Notes under the pieces: generated by a model | Told to the model about the DNA's origin: nothing | What the model saw: only the letters and a program-made list of their open reading frames with translations | Databases searched by the model: none | Shown here: one piece after another, positions 11,212 to 22,800 of the stretch | Layout: each line of letters starts with the position of its first letter | Position numbering within the stretch: the stretch's first letter is position 1 | Assembly (NCBI GenBank): GCA_947568835.1 | Contig: OX387605.1 | Location: forward strand, 12,962,418-13,026,417 | Direction of reading: 5' to 3' | Source: Protonemura montana | Lineage: Eukaryota; Arthropoda; Insecta; Plecoptera; Nemouridae | Length of the DNA: 64,000 nt | Translations under genes and position numbers: made by a program

Positions 11212-13299
11212 TAGAAAAAAAATCACACGCTGAGAAAACCGGACGTATCCGTTCACCAACACGTCGTGAGTGTCGCGAGGCGAGCGATCGTCGTTCGCAT
11301 CTCGCCGTTGTTCGAGCGGCGACGGCCTCGCGGTAACTGACTCATGCCCGGTTGGTGAATGCGTCCCCGGCAGTGCCGCCAGAGAGCGCGACCTGCCCGG
11401 AATCGATATCGGCGTGCTGCGGGGCGCCAGCGGACCATTGTGCAGAAGGCGCCGTGGGTCCGGCAAGGGCCCTGCTCGACGGGGCCCTCTGGTGGTAGGT
11501 GGACACACCAGTTTAGCTGTCGCATACGAGCGTGGACGACGAACAAAGGTTTGTGCGGTGCGGTTTCAGGACTTTGAATAACGCTTCTAATGAATTTTAA
11601 GTTAAGTCGAGAAAGAGTGGAGAAAGATGCCAAAGGTTTTCATTTTGTAATAACAGAGACATGTGGAAAATTTGATGTACTCACCATAAAATTCGGGAAA
11701 AGGGTACTTTCTGTAGAATTTATTGTTTGATAACTATTTATATCAACTTTGTGTTACCATCCAACTGCAACTTCGACTAATAAAGTTGAACCGAGAACCG
11801 AGGCGTCCGGTTTAACCCCCCGTTGCGGTCGCAGATGTGGAGTGATGTCGGATGTTGTTATGAACCACATTTGACCGCACAACAGCAATTTTCCGTGCAC
11901 GTGGCGTTAAGGGTAATCTAAAATTGAAGGTGATTTCGTCTTATTGGACACCGCACCCGATGTAAATAGGTATACCGAAAGAAATTACGATCATCACCCT
12001 TCTAAACCTTATCTTCGTCGAATAGCACGTAGCCCGACTGATGTTTCGCTTTGATTATTTTTTTCTGTCTCTATTTGCTTTCAATTTCGCCGTGTTATCA
12101 CGTCCGGTTTCCGTAGTTCTGTTGGCTTTGTAAGTCTCCGTTGAGCAAGGTTTGGCGATAGCGCAAACGCTTGCTAACTCGTCGTCTTTCATTATTTAGT
12201 CTTCACGGAAAACATTAATCGGTTAATGAATTAGGCGTTGAGTGACGAAGTAATTGAGTAAATTACTCACAGCACCATCTTACCGCCCCTAGAAATGGAA
12301 ATGTACAGTGAAATTAGTTAGATAGTAGATATATACAGAATGATAAGGTTTAGAGTGAGGAAGATGATGTAGGCTCTGGAGCATCAGGATAATCACGTTA
12401 ATTCAACATGAAATATTAATCAGAATTCGCGTATACTGAGTGTATAGTGCGTCGGTCTTTTTACATAATAAGGTAGACGAAGACATACAAGGGTCTTGTT
12501 ATTTTTTCATTATAATTGCTGTGCATTTTCTAGCTTTCGTGTAAATTAGAAGATTGTTAAATAGCACGGTCTAAATCATGGCAGAACAATTTCCTCTGCA
12601 TCAAAAATGTATACTGTTCCATAATGCAAAAGTAAAATATTGTTTTTTAATTACAGCAGAAAACTGTCGCTCTTTTGTTGGTTGTCATCGATTACTTATG
12701 AATTATGGAGCAGCGCTATGGTGTCGAAATATTCTTCTGGAAAGTCTGTACGACTTGAAGACAGAGATTTAGTTACCGTCACGAAGTCGATCCAGTTAAT
12801 TTCTATACCCGAGTACTAAGTAAACTAATCAAAGCCTACAATTTCGATTCGATCCCTCATTTATCAGCTAAGCCACTCAATTTATAGCCGCTTTGTGTAA
12901 TAACCGCGCAAGAAATCCGTACCTTTTTTTTTTAATTAAATGCGATCTGTTGTACTTTTACTTGCGAGTCGATCAAAAGCTTTTCTCATGATGAAATTCA
13001 AATCACTTGCAAGCTCTTAAAAATGCTCAAATATGGAGATCCAAGTGAAGGCATCAACGTACACTGACTTTTTTCTAAATAAAAAAGTATTTTTTGTTGC
13101 CAAGTAACTCCATAACAAAAACAAAAAAATATAGAAGATTAAATGGTAGATTAAAAAATAATTAGCCATGAAGATGCTAAGATCGCTTGGAAGATCTTCT
13201 CAAAATTGATTTCTTATTTAAACGCGAGCATAATAATGATAACAATAGCAATATGTTTTATTCAGCAGAAAATTACATGTTATTGAATAAGTCAGGTCA

Positions 13300-13300
<1 letters not shown>
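11212..13300. other. Intergenic stretch, GC-rich near 11.25-11.58 kb
   Basis: Upstream of the inferred TRPM promoter. The GC-rich part is open in several frames on both strands, as CpG-rich promoter DNA often is, and none joins a gene model. The remainder is AT-rich with nothing recognisable. Confidence 0.4.
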
Positions 13301-13330
<30 letters not shown>

Positions 13331-14695
13331 CTAATGTCATAAGAAATAACGTTATTACCATGTTATTCGAGTTCTTCAAATGAATACAATGTACAGTCTT
13401 TCAAAAGCGTATGTAATTCTTCCTTAAAGAGTTCATCATTACTGATTGTTTTTAAGGCTGCTGGCAGTCTATTAAAGTAAAAGGAACCAGCAGAGTTGGG
13501 ACTTTTTGTAAAAAGTGTACGGTTGTGAGCCTGCTTGTGAATGTCCTTATTTCTTCGGGTATCATGATTGTGGACGGCCTCATTCGTAGTTAGATGCAGT
13601 GAGTTATGTTAAAAATATATGTTAACTTAACGACTTCCTTGCTTGCTTCTTGCCTTAGATTCGCAGTAAGTACACCAGAGGTGCGAGTTTTTCGTTAAAG
13701 CTTTTATCTGTGATCTCCAATCAAGGGTGCTGCTGATGATCAGACCGAGGAATTTGGTCTTGAGAGATTCTTGATGGCTTTTCCCTCGAAGATATATCAA
13801 AGGGCTTATGTCGAGTGGTTTACGGTTTGCATGGAATTGCAAGAACGTAGATTTTTCAGAATTTACAACAAGTCGAGATTACTGGCACCATTTCTTCATA
13901 TTGATAGGTGCTTCTTTTGCCAGCTGAAATACTACTGCCGCTGCATTTTATGTCACTAGGTGACTTGTGTCATCCGCGTAGACTGCTATCATCCCTGGTC
14001 CCAGGAATTCAGGTAAATTGTTCGCATACAATATGTATAGGAGTGGGCCAAGGATTGTGCCATGGGGTATTTCGATATTCGTTGTCTTTTCTGCTGAGGA
14101 CACGGTCATGAAATCCACGTTGTCTTTTAGGGATACAAATTGGCGTTGGTGACGAAGAAAATACTGTATCCAGTTCAGGGCGATCCCCCTGATCCCCAGT
14201 GTGAATTACTTCGCGAATAGTATTTAATGGTTAATAGTATCGAAGGCTTTCGACAAGTCATAGAACAAACCGACAGCCGAAGATTTGTCATCTAGCGCAG
14301 AGTATATTGGAGCCAAAAAACTATGAAATGCGTGGTTTTTTTACTTGTGCTAGCGAAATCCAAATTGCTCTTTGCTACGAGGAGGAAACCAGTGACCCTT
14401 TCGTGAACCACAACCTCAAAGATCTTGGAGAAGGCTGGCAAGATAGCAATTGGTCTGTAATTATCTGTCCGAAGCTTACACCCAATTTTTAATTAATGTT
14501 ACAATTTTCGCCGTCTTGAGCTTTGTTATAAAAACGTCTTCTGATAACGAGCAGTTAATGATGTCAGTCAGGGGTAGCAAAATGTAACTGTAGCAGGTTT
14601 TCAATAAATTGCTGGGAATTTCGTCATTACCAGCGGCTCGTTTGGTACATTTTGTATCTATGATAGTGATTATTTCTTATACAGCACCCCTACTT
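13301..14695 (-). mobile_element. Decayed non-LTR retrotransposon (Jockey-like LINE) reverse transcriptase
   Basis: Read on the minus strand with frameshifts and stops, the segment gives reverse-transcriptase blocks in the right order. First comes NYRPIAILPAFSKIFE (near 14440), then GLFYDLSKAFDTIN (near 14260), GTILGPLLYILY (near 14050) and the catalytic YADDT (near 13980). A TKFLGLIISSTLDW block follows near 13750, and then a C-terminal tail with NRLPAALKTI ending at TAA (13365-13363). Beyond lies a short 3' end with an A-rich and AT microsatellite stretch. The order and the tail resemble Jockey-clade elements of arthropods. The endonuclease and ORF1 are absent, so it is 5'-truncated and dead. 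Confidence 0.85.
13309..13330. repeat. (AT)n microsatellite
   Basis: Eleven AT units follow a run of nine A at the 3' side of the LINE relic, and may derive from its tail. Confidence 0.9.
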
Positions 14696-16356
14696 CAAAA
14701 GAACGGTGTTTGAAACAGTAAAATATTGTACTATTTTTTTCGATAAGTGCTCGTTGACGCTCTCGTTGCACCAGTAAGTAGCGTACGCCGATGTGCAACG
14801 CCAAAAGCACGTCTGAGATCTCTGCTGACGATGCCTTGAGTGCGAGATAAATGATTCGATCCGTAATTTGCTAGAAATATGCGCACCAGATGGTCGTGGA
14901 GGAGGCAAACGCAAGGACCGCGAGGAAGAAATGATCTTCTCTCTCGTGGGAATAAGGTTGTGAGCATTACATGGATTGGATTGTAAGGTATGGAACGCCA
15001 ACAAAACATAAGAAACAACATAATACATTGCAACGTTTGCACGACCAGAGTACTTGTTTTTTAGACATACAATAGATTTCACAAACCTTATGTATCTCTG
15101 ATGTGTCACATGAAAACATTAAAATATTGCGATCAATCTCGATTTCATATTGGTGTACACTATATGTTTTATTTCAATCACAAAATAATTAATACTTTAA
15201 CGTATAGAAATAAAAATAGCGTGGTAATATAATATGATTTACATAATCACACAATAATATAAAATGTATAACAGTATATAGGTATATCACATATTAATAT
15301 CCATTATTGACATAGACTTTGTTTAATGTTATTGTTATTTTCAGTTTTGGAGAGCTCATCAAATTCCAATAATACGTTCTGCTGGGAACTTCTCTCAGCT
15401 TCATCAATAATGAATGCAAGGTAAATTAGTTCCTCGTTTCTCCTCCACGAATATAAAGGGTTTCATTGGACAACAGCAGTGCGATTCCCAAATATGCACA
15501 TGGCTCTCTTATAAACGATATTCCGCCCAAAATTTGCAAATTAGATTTCACCGGGAAACATTCGGGTGCTCGCACCTGCAATCCGCATTGAAATTAGATT
15601 AGCGGGACAGAATCTCGCATATCGGTCCATCTTTAGTCTCCCAATTGGCACAAAACCGCAAGCATCGCTTTCAAAATGATAAACTTTATATTAAAAACCT
15701 TCTCCAGGACATTCTATCCCCAATTACACATGTCCTGCGTCGCCCTGAATAATCCTGGCAAACTAAATTCCCAGGACCAACTGGTAATGGATGGCTCCCT
15801 TGAAATCTGCACCTCCGTCACCCAGTCGAAGGAATCGATAGTCTGGCTTTCGAAAATACCCTACTTATGACAAACCGCACCGCGCTTCGTGCTAAGATTG
15901 ACTTTCGAGTTTCGACTCTTATCGGGTGGCGGGCTGCAACAATGAACGTCGTATGACAAATGGACTTGATTAAATATCAGCGCGTTATTGGCGTTGACTT
16001 TCCGTCAGTCGGCTCGTACGCTGCGTCGTGAGCCGTCGCGCATTTGATCACCGACCAAGATCGATGCAGTGAAATCATCACCTGATTTCGAACAAAATTA
16101 CATTTGTGGGCGCATAAGTGAGCATATCAGAGTGTTATTTTGAGTGTTTACTAAAGTGTTGGTGTGTGTGTTATATTGTGGTACACGGCTTGGTGAGGAG
16201 CAGAATTTGAAGGACATTGATCTGGTCTAGCACACGACGAACATGCTTGCTGCACGTTCCTGATTCCATCTCCTTACTCGTGGAAACCGCGTGCATCTCG
16301 GCTTTCAACACAATAAATCGAAAGGCCGCAAGAAATCAAACTGGCATCACGCGTCT
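14696..16356. other. Intergenic stretch between the LINE relic and the tail-anchored protein gene
   Basis: Mostly AT-rich. A TCAGT initiator-like site on the plus strand at 16005, in a GC-richer patch, could be a promoter, but no downstream-element match or coding exon supports it. Confidence 0.35.
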
Positions 16357-16362
16357 TTTATT
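16357..16362 (-). other. Candidate poly(A) signal of the tail-anchored protein gene
   Basis: AATAAA on the minus strand lies about 250 bases after the stop codon at 16615-16613. Confidence 0.35.
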
Positions 16363-16612
16363 CCTAAGAGGTTATTTGTTAGATTCTCTCGGTGCCTGCA
16401 CGGTTCGATTCCCATTCATTCAGGATTTCCGTTTCCCGGATAGCTAACAAACAACACGTTTTTTTTCTGTCTTGCCGTATTTTCCCCGATTTTCCGGCTC
16501 CGTCGCCTAAGTCGTAATACACCTACACGCTCACAACACTTGCTGCCGAAATTCACTTACTTCACTTCGTTTTCACTTCACGTTAGCGGCACGCTCTCTG
16601 ACCAAAGTCCTG

Positions 16613-16810
16613 TCAGAGAGAGCCAAATATCCTCTTTCCGCGCGTCAACATAAGACTGACCACCATGACGGAGACCAGGAAGAAGATGAGGCCGACGAGG
16701 GAGGTGATGAAGTGGCACCAACAGCGTCGCGTCTTCGCAGCCTTGATCTTCTTCATCAGTCGCTCGGAGCGAGGCATGTCGAGGGTGAAGTCAGGTCGAT
16801 CTGCTGACCA
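16613..16810 (-). CDS. Tail-anchored protein gene, last exon (membrane anchor)
   Basis: The acceptor TTTTAG opens 65 codons and a TGA stop. The content is an acidic/polar start (WSADRPDFTLDMPRSER), a Lys/Arg-rich helix with two Cys at the membrane face, a hydrophobic span (ITSLVGLIFFLVSVMVVSL) and TRGKRIFGSL at the end. Positive charge on both sides of one helix is typical of a single-pass or tail anchor. The exon would stand as conserved coding even if its link to the upstream exons were wrong. Confidence 0.78.
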   Translation of the reverse strand, partial: WSADRPDFTLDMPRSERLMKKIKAAKTRRCWCHFITSLVGLIFFLVSVMVVSLMLTRGKRIFGSL

Positions 16811-19800
16811 CTAAAAGCAAACAGAATGTGTTAGTTTAGGGAGATGCACACAATCATTTCGGCCTAGAAGCCAGGGGCTCTTCAATCATGGAAATAGTTT
16901 GTGTGTTTTTTAGTACATTTTTGTTGATGACCAATTGAAATGTAGAAAATAGATTCACGGTTTATTTATTGAAATAAAATTTTAAAAGTGAATACGTCAT
17001 TTTTATGGCATGAGACTTCAAATTCGTTTTCTCTGGAAAGGTAAATGCCAGATCAAATATTAAAAACAAAAGGTATTTTGCGATTTTTTTTAAATTACAG
17101 ATGTGAGTTGATTGGTTAGAAGAAATCTTCATGGTTATCGATTTGGTGGAGGTTATTGTTTCAAACTAGCATAAATGATCGACAAGAATGTGCTTAGGCA
17201 TCAATCCAGTCTTGTGGCTATAATAGTGACGCAATGTTGGGACTTGTCATGCGTCATTGAACGCAAGGCACGAAACAATGAACCACATTTCGCTGCAGGG
17301 TAGAAAATTGACCACCCCACTCATGGCACGTAAGGCTACATTCATTACTCATATGAGTAATGAATGCTAAGATAGATTGAACGCATAATTACTTCAAGTA
17401 CCTTACCATGACAACGCTCTTCCCATGAATAACATGTTATTCTAAAATATCTCTTCAGGGTTTAGGTCAAGTGCGTTTAATAACATTATAGGTATGTTGA
17501 ACATGGAATATACCGATTTTTTTCACGTGCATTCTCTCAGTCTCGTTAAGTGATATAATTTCCGATCGAGGTGTAGCCCAATGTTATGGTAATCGGAGAA
17601 ACTCGGTCGGCACTCTTACTCTCTTCGACATTGAACTGCGCCGCGTGGTGCTAATGATGCTAAGCGGCGCGGCGCGTAGACGCGACTTGATCGCAAAGCA
17701 AACTTCAACTTGATTCAAACGTTGGCCGACTTGTCACGCTTTGCAGGGACTGGATTTTTTTCATAATTCTGCCTGATAAAGAAGCCGGTGAAAATGATCG
17801 ACGCTGAGTGCGTGAAAAAAGTGCTGTTTTCACGCTGCGTATACGAGTCCCCCAAGGTACTAACCTACCGCATCGAAGTCAGACTAATCGGAATTTATCG
17901 CATAAACGCTCAGACTTTCTCGAGTAACGGACGACACCCTGTGGACGCACGTCCGCGTTTTTGTTGCAGGCATTCAAATATTGGCTCTTTTTTCGAAGAC
18001 ATGCCTTGGTGAAGATTGCGCAAACTTCGTTCACCTCAGAAGATTTTCTAGAAGCGGCGTCAGCTGCGCATGTTTTGATTTTGAAGCTGCATTAAAATTC
18101 CATAACATTTTTGTATGGCCATCGAGTTATTTAAATAACATGGTCAACTGGTTTTTGTGTCGAAAAGCGTCGATTTGTCGACGATGGTGTGCGGTGTGAT
18201 TTGTTTCGTAAGTGAGATGGAGGCGTCATGGAGCGAATAAACCTAATGATAATTTGCAATATTTAAGTGAGTGGCGTCGGCTGGCGCCGTGTAATTCTCT
18301 AGCACCAAGGCAAAATGAAGATGGATTCTTCGGCGACTGCCATTTATTATCATTCCACTCAGCCAGAAAACAGATTTTATTTTTCATTTCAGTGGCCTTG
18401 TTCTCAGTCAATAACCTCATTATTATACAATTACCATTAAACATGTGGTCAAGTCTCGTAGCAACAGGTTCGTATAAAGGTGTATAAAAAAGCAATTGCA
18501 TCTTGCCAGAGAGTAATATAGAAACTAAAAATCAAAACGTATGACTCGGCGATTGGCCGAAAGGTTGCACAATGTTCCCGCGCTGGATTAATGTCACAGC
18601 GACTGGTGCTCTCCACCGATGAAGCCATTCGCAAGCACCTGTCGCGATCGATGGTACTTTACGCTCGTCAAGCATCATCACAGGCACGCTTTTGAGTACG
18701 ATGCATACTTTGTTTTTAGCAACAAGACTTCTCCACTCGGTCGCGATTTCATTAAAAAACAATTCCGACGCAAATGAAGAGTTTGACCCAAATATCACTC
18801 GCGTCGGCACGGACGTGCAATAGTTGTTATTGTAATATTATGCGCGATGTGTACCTAGTTAAAGACCGACCCGCTATCGCGAGAAGATGAGCAGTCGGGC
18901 TGGCAAGCAGCAAAGGCGGTGGCGGCGGTAGAGAGCCGACGAGAAAGTGAAACTTGCAGTTACTTCATGAATGGATTACGCGGCCAGGGATCGAAGCCTG
19001 AACTGCAGGCGATTACCTGGGGCCGTTGCGTTCGCTCATTACTGTGGGGTTACGTGGGATTCGCTATGTGCACGTTTTTGGTGCTTGCCAAAGGGCCACA
19101 TGGCGCCTATAATGCTGGCAAGTAGTCACTTTGGGAATTGGCTCAAGAAGTTAGATGATCTGTACTTGCATCCTTGGTAGTGGCTAAATCACGCTGTAAT
19201 CATAATGAAGAACTTGAGTTCGACACCATGCCATGGCTACGAAAAGTTCCTAGCACATTTTTAATACCGTAAGGGATATAGGTTCACATGAAGTGGTTAT
19301 TGGAATTTAGATCGTGTTATACGATACCGAAAGATTGTCACTCTTCTTTAGGTATAACCACGTTTTCGAATTCTATCTGTGAAGTGTGTCTTTTCGGTCA
19401 GTCGGTGGCATATATTAGCAATCAGCCAAGATGAATATACACGTTTAAATGCCACTGCGACCTGTTTGGTTGTGTCAGAAGTTGCTAAAAGAACATGGCA
19501 TGACAGCTTTATTTCCGTTCGATATTTGTTTTTCTTCTCGCTGTATGGATGAATGCATTGTCTTTTCTAGCACTTTCGGCCAACAAAATCAAAGCGTAGG
19601 AAGTGTGATCTAACATGAAGTTATCAAGAGAGATTGAGTGTGTTTGTTCATGTCGCGGGCGGATGCAATATTACGCTTTGACCATGGATAGTACTCGTAA
19701 TTAAGGAAGTTTTACGTAATGAATGTTTCACTTTTTTTTCATCTGAGCTGCCAACATCCCGAAATGACTTGTGCAAAACGAATTCTAGGAATGACGTGTA

Positions 19801-22800
19801 TCGTCAAGATTAAGACGCCGGACGCTGCGGTACAACTCAGCAGCAAGTGGTTTTACTGCAAATTTATTGGCCCGCCGCTTTACAAATCAAATGTAAGGTA
19901 ATTTATCGCTGACCGTTCGGTCACTCTTGTCAAAGTTTTATTGCCATTCATTTAGAGCTGCAACGAAACACCACAGCGTTATCATTCAAGCTAATTCTGT
20001 TTCATCTTTTATCTTCTATAAACATTACAAAAACGATCCCGAACCACCCCATTTTATAACCCAATGCAAGCAGCAAGTTTTCTGTATCTCTGAAATCCCA
20101 CATTACAAACGATCCTGCCAGTTTCGCGTGATCCAGTCCATTGTGAAATTCACAGGGATAGTTGATGAGTCCTAGACTCGAATCTGGGCCAAAAGCATGA
20201 GTTATGCCCAACGCAGACGCGACGCCGACTGGCTCGCGACGACCTCCCCGCGTCGTAATGACCACGCACTGACCAACCGGTCCGACGACATTTTGTGAAA
20301 AACAACAAAGTTACTCGGTATACTACGTATGTACGTGTGCGAGCGGTATAGGTGACATACGTCCAACAACTAGGAACAATAACATTCTACAGGCGGTGAC
20401 CCCAATAAATCGACTGCCGTAGCTGCGTCAATGGAGAATCCGAGAAATAACTTTTTTTTTTTAAATTGATAAATATGGACCAGTTGGTCTTGTTTTATTC
20501 GCTATCACAGGTAAGTATAGCTTATGTAACGTAGTTATTATAATATTTATCGGGTTGACCATAACGCACCTATGCACAGATATAGCTTATTTTCAGCTAC
20601 GTTCTACCATGAGACACATAGATCATTTTTGCGGCAAGCAATTACGCGACGCGACACTACTTTTCCTGGTCTAGTTTCCCGGCGCGAAATATATAAGCAC
20701 GTTCGAAAATCTAAATCAACTTGCAAGCAGGGAGAGGGCAGTTTAAACTGTTAATAATGGTTATAGCAATAATCTGAGATATCGTATTACTTGGTTATGT
20801 GAGATTGTTACCTGGGTTGACCCTAGGTGGTGTAATCAATGTTATTATGATGCTGTAAGCTCTATGATTGCGATTGGAATGTGTGGCTAAGAATGCCAAC
20901 TAGTAATAAACGAGTACATGGGTATGAAAAGTGTATTTAATTGCATTCACCCTCTGATCAATCTTTTTATTTGATTTTCAACGGATTTACGAGTCGATAT
21001 TTAATCCTGATAAAAGGGCCACTGCAAGAATACATGTAGGATCAGGAATGCATGTATGCAATGGAACCAATTGAATTGTAAAAAACAACCATTCGCTCTG
21101 TGCAATCTATTGCTCTGTGCAATGCTTTACACAGAGAGTATTATTAGATACCGAATTTAGAACAAAAATCACTGCAGTCGACACAAACATGAAGCTGTGT
21201 TTCTCTGCAAATGAAAATTGCATTTCCCGGAATCGATGAGCGGTGATGGTTGATAAATGCTTGACTTCTGTCATTTGGAGAGCTGACATTGACTCGAAGT
21301 AGGAAGTGTTGGTTGCATTTGTTGTGTATTTGGTAAACAAAACACATGTCTACGTGAATGTGCTATAAGTTGCACTCACTTTCTGCGGGCAGCCGAGAGA
21401 ATACGGAAAGACCCATTTGCGAATATTTAACCTGTTGCAATGCACTTTTCAGTGAGTAGTCCGTAATGAAGTTAGCCCGAGACACGATTTGACTTAAGTC
21501 ACGAATGTAATAGCAGCTTGTTGTTGGAAACTGCACCATACCCTGATGCTGCATTGGTTTATCGTGATTTCCACAAGTTATTTCCTATGCTATACCTACC
21601 TACTTCAAAGAATAATCAATTTTACAAGCACCGCCGTTCTCTAAACCAAATCGAAAGACCTCAAATAATTAAGTTAATGAACAGACACTCCACATTCGTT
21701 CGAAAAAAAATGCGTTTTTTTTTCTAACAAATTGCATTACACACAATCTTTCAGTTTTCTTTGCTGAGCGTTTGATTAAGAAATCGTAACACGAACCACA
21801 AATTACATAAAACGTGATCCAGATTTTTCAATAATTTCTGTTTTTCAGATGTTATCGTTACAGATATTAGCGGTGGATACAGAAAGTAATAGGTCTGTTA
21901 ACATCTACTACTGTTGGTAGCTATAAGCTTGCACGTATAGCCAAACCAATGCATACTAAATCTAGTCCAGCCCGGGGGCCCCAAGATTATTTCCCTATAG
22001 TTACTTGGTCCAGTCCCTCAGATATTCCTTTCATCGAGCGTGGGCCGCACCGCCAATGGTTCTAATCTCATCTGATCGCTGTTTCAGACGAAACTTTATC
22101 GATTTTTATCGATCAGCGCAATTTGCAACAACATCGATACGACACAACAGCAATTGAGTTTGTCAATGTTACCTTTGCTTAAAGTCTTTCTACTGACAAG
22201 CATTGCATGACGGCGATGCTCAACCGTTGGGAAATTTTTGGCCATCGAATCTCGAGGAAAGGTTTCCGCACGCACATGCCATCTTATCTAACCGTGTGCG
22301 CCGTCTCGATAGCGAGTGGACAAACGCCTAGTTCCCCGGGGGGCGCCTCCAGTTCGCCGACGTCGTCCACTGTGCTAATTTCCATGAGCTCTGTCTCTTG
22401 CAGTATCGACTCCAATCAATATACAAGACAAGCCAGCTAGCCCGTTATTAGTGTGTCAAATTTGTTTCGTTTGACAGGAGAATTGAAACGATTAGCCATT
22501 TTAGGCAGAGGAGGTTATATGTTTAACAAACTTCCTGCCGTTATTGCTCGCTGTACCCCGATTTTCTTTTTAATTTTATTTACTTTTAGCCAGGCGGACA
22601 CACGCTGTCAGGTAACTAGTCCAGCAAAGTCGTTAAGTAAGACTTCTACAAAAAATGGTGTTAAGTAAACAATTAGTTAAGTATATATCGTGAACACTTT
22701 TTCCCTTTCGGCTCTTCAATAAAAATAAGTGCTTTTAGTTTCTAAAAGATTACAATTACGTCGTCCTGAAATTGAGTCTCAGAATCAGATACGAGAAAAG

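Noticed and set aside
11074-11633. Overlapping open frames on both strands of the GC-rich promoter region
   Set aside because: Open in most frames because stop codons are rare in CpG-rich DNA; no homology. The region fits promoter and leader sequence better.
16005-16040. Initiator-type promoter on the plus strand
   Set aside because: TCAGT is present, but no downstream element at +28, no TATA box and no coding exon nearby.
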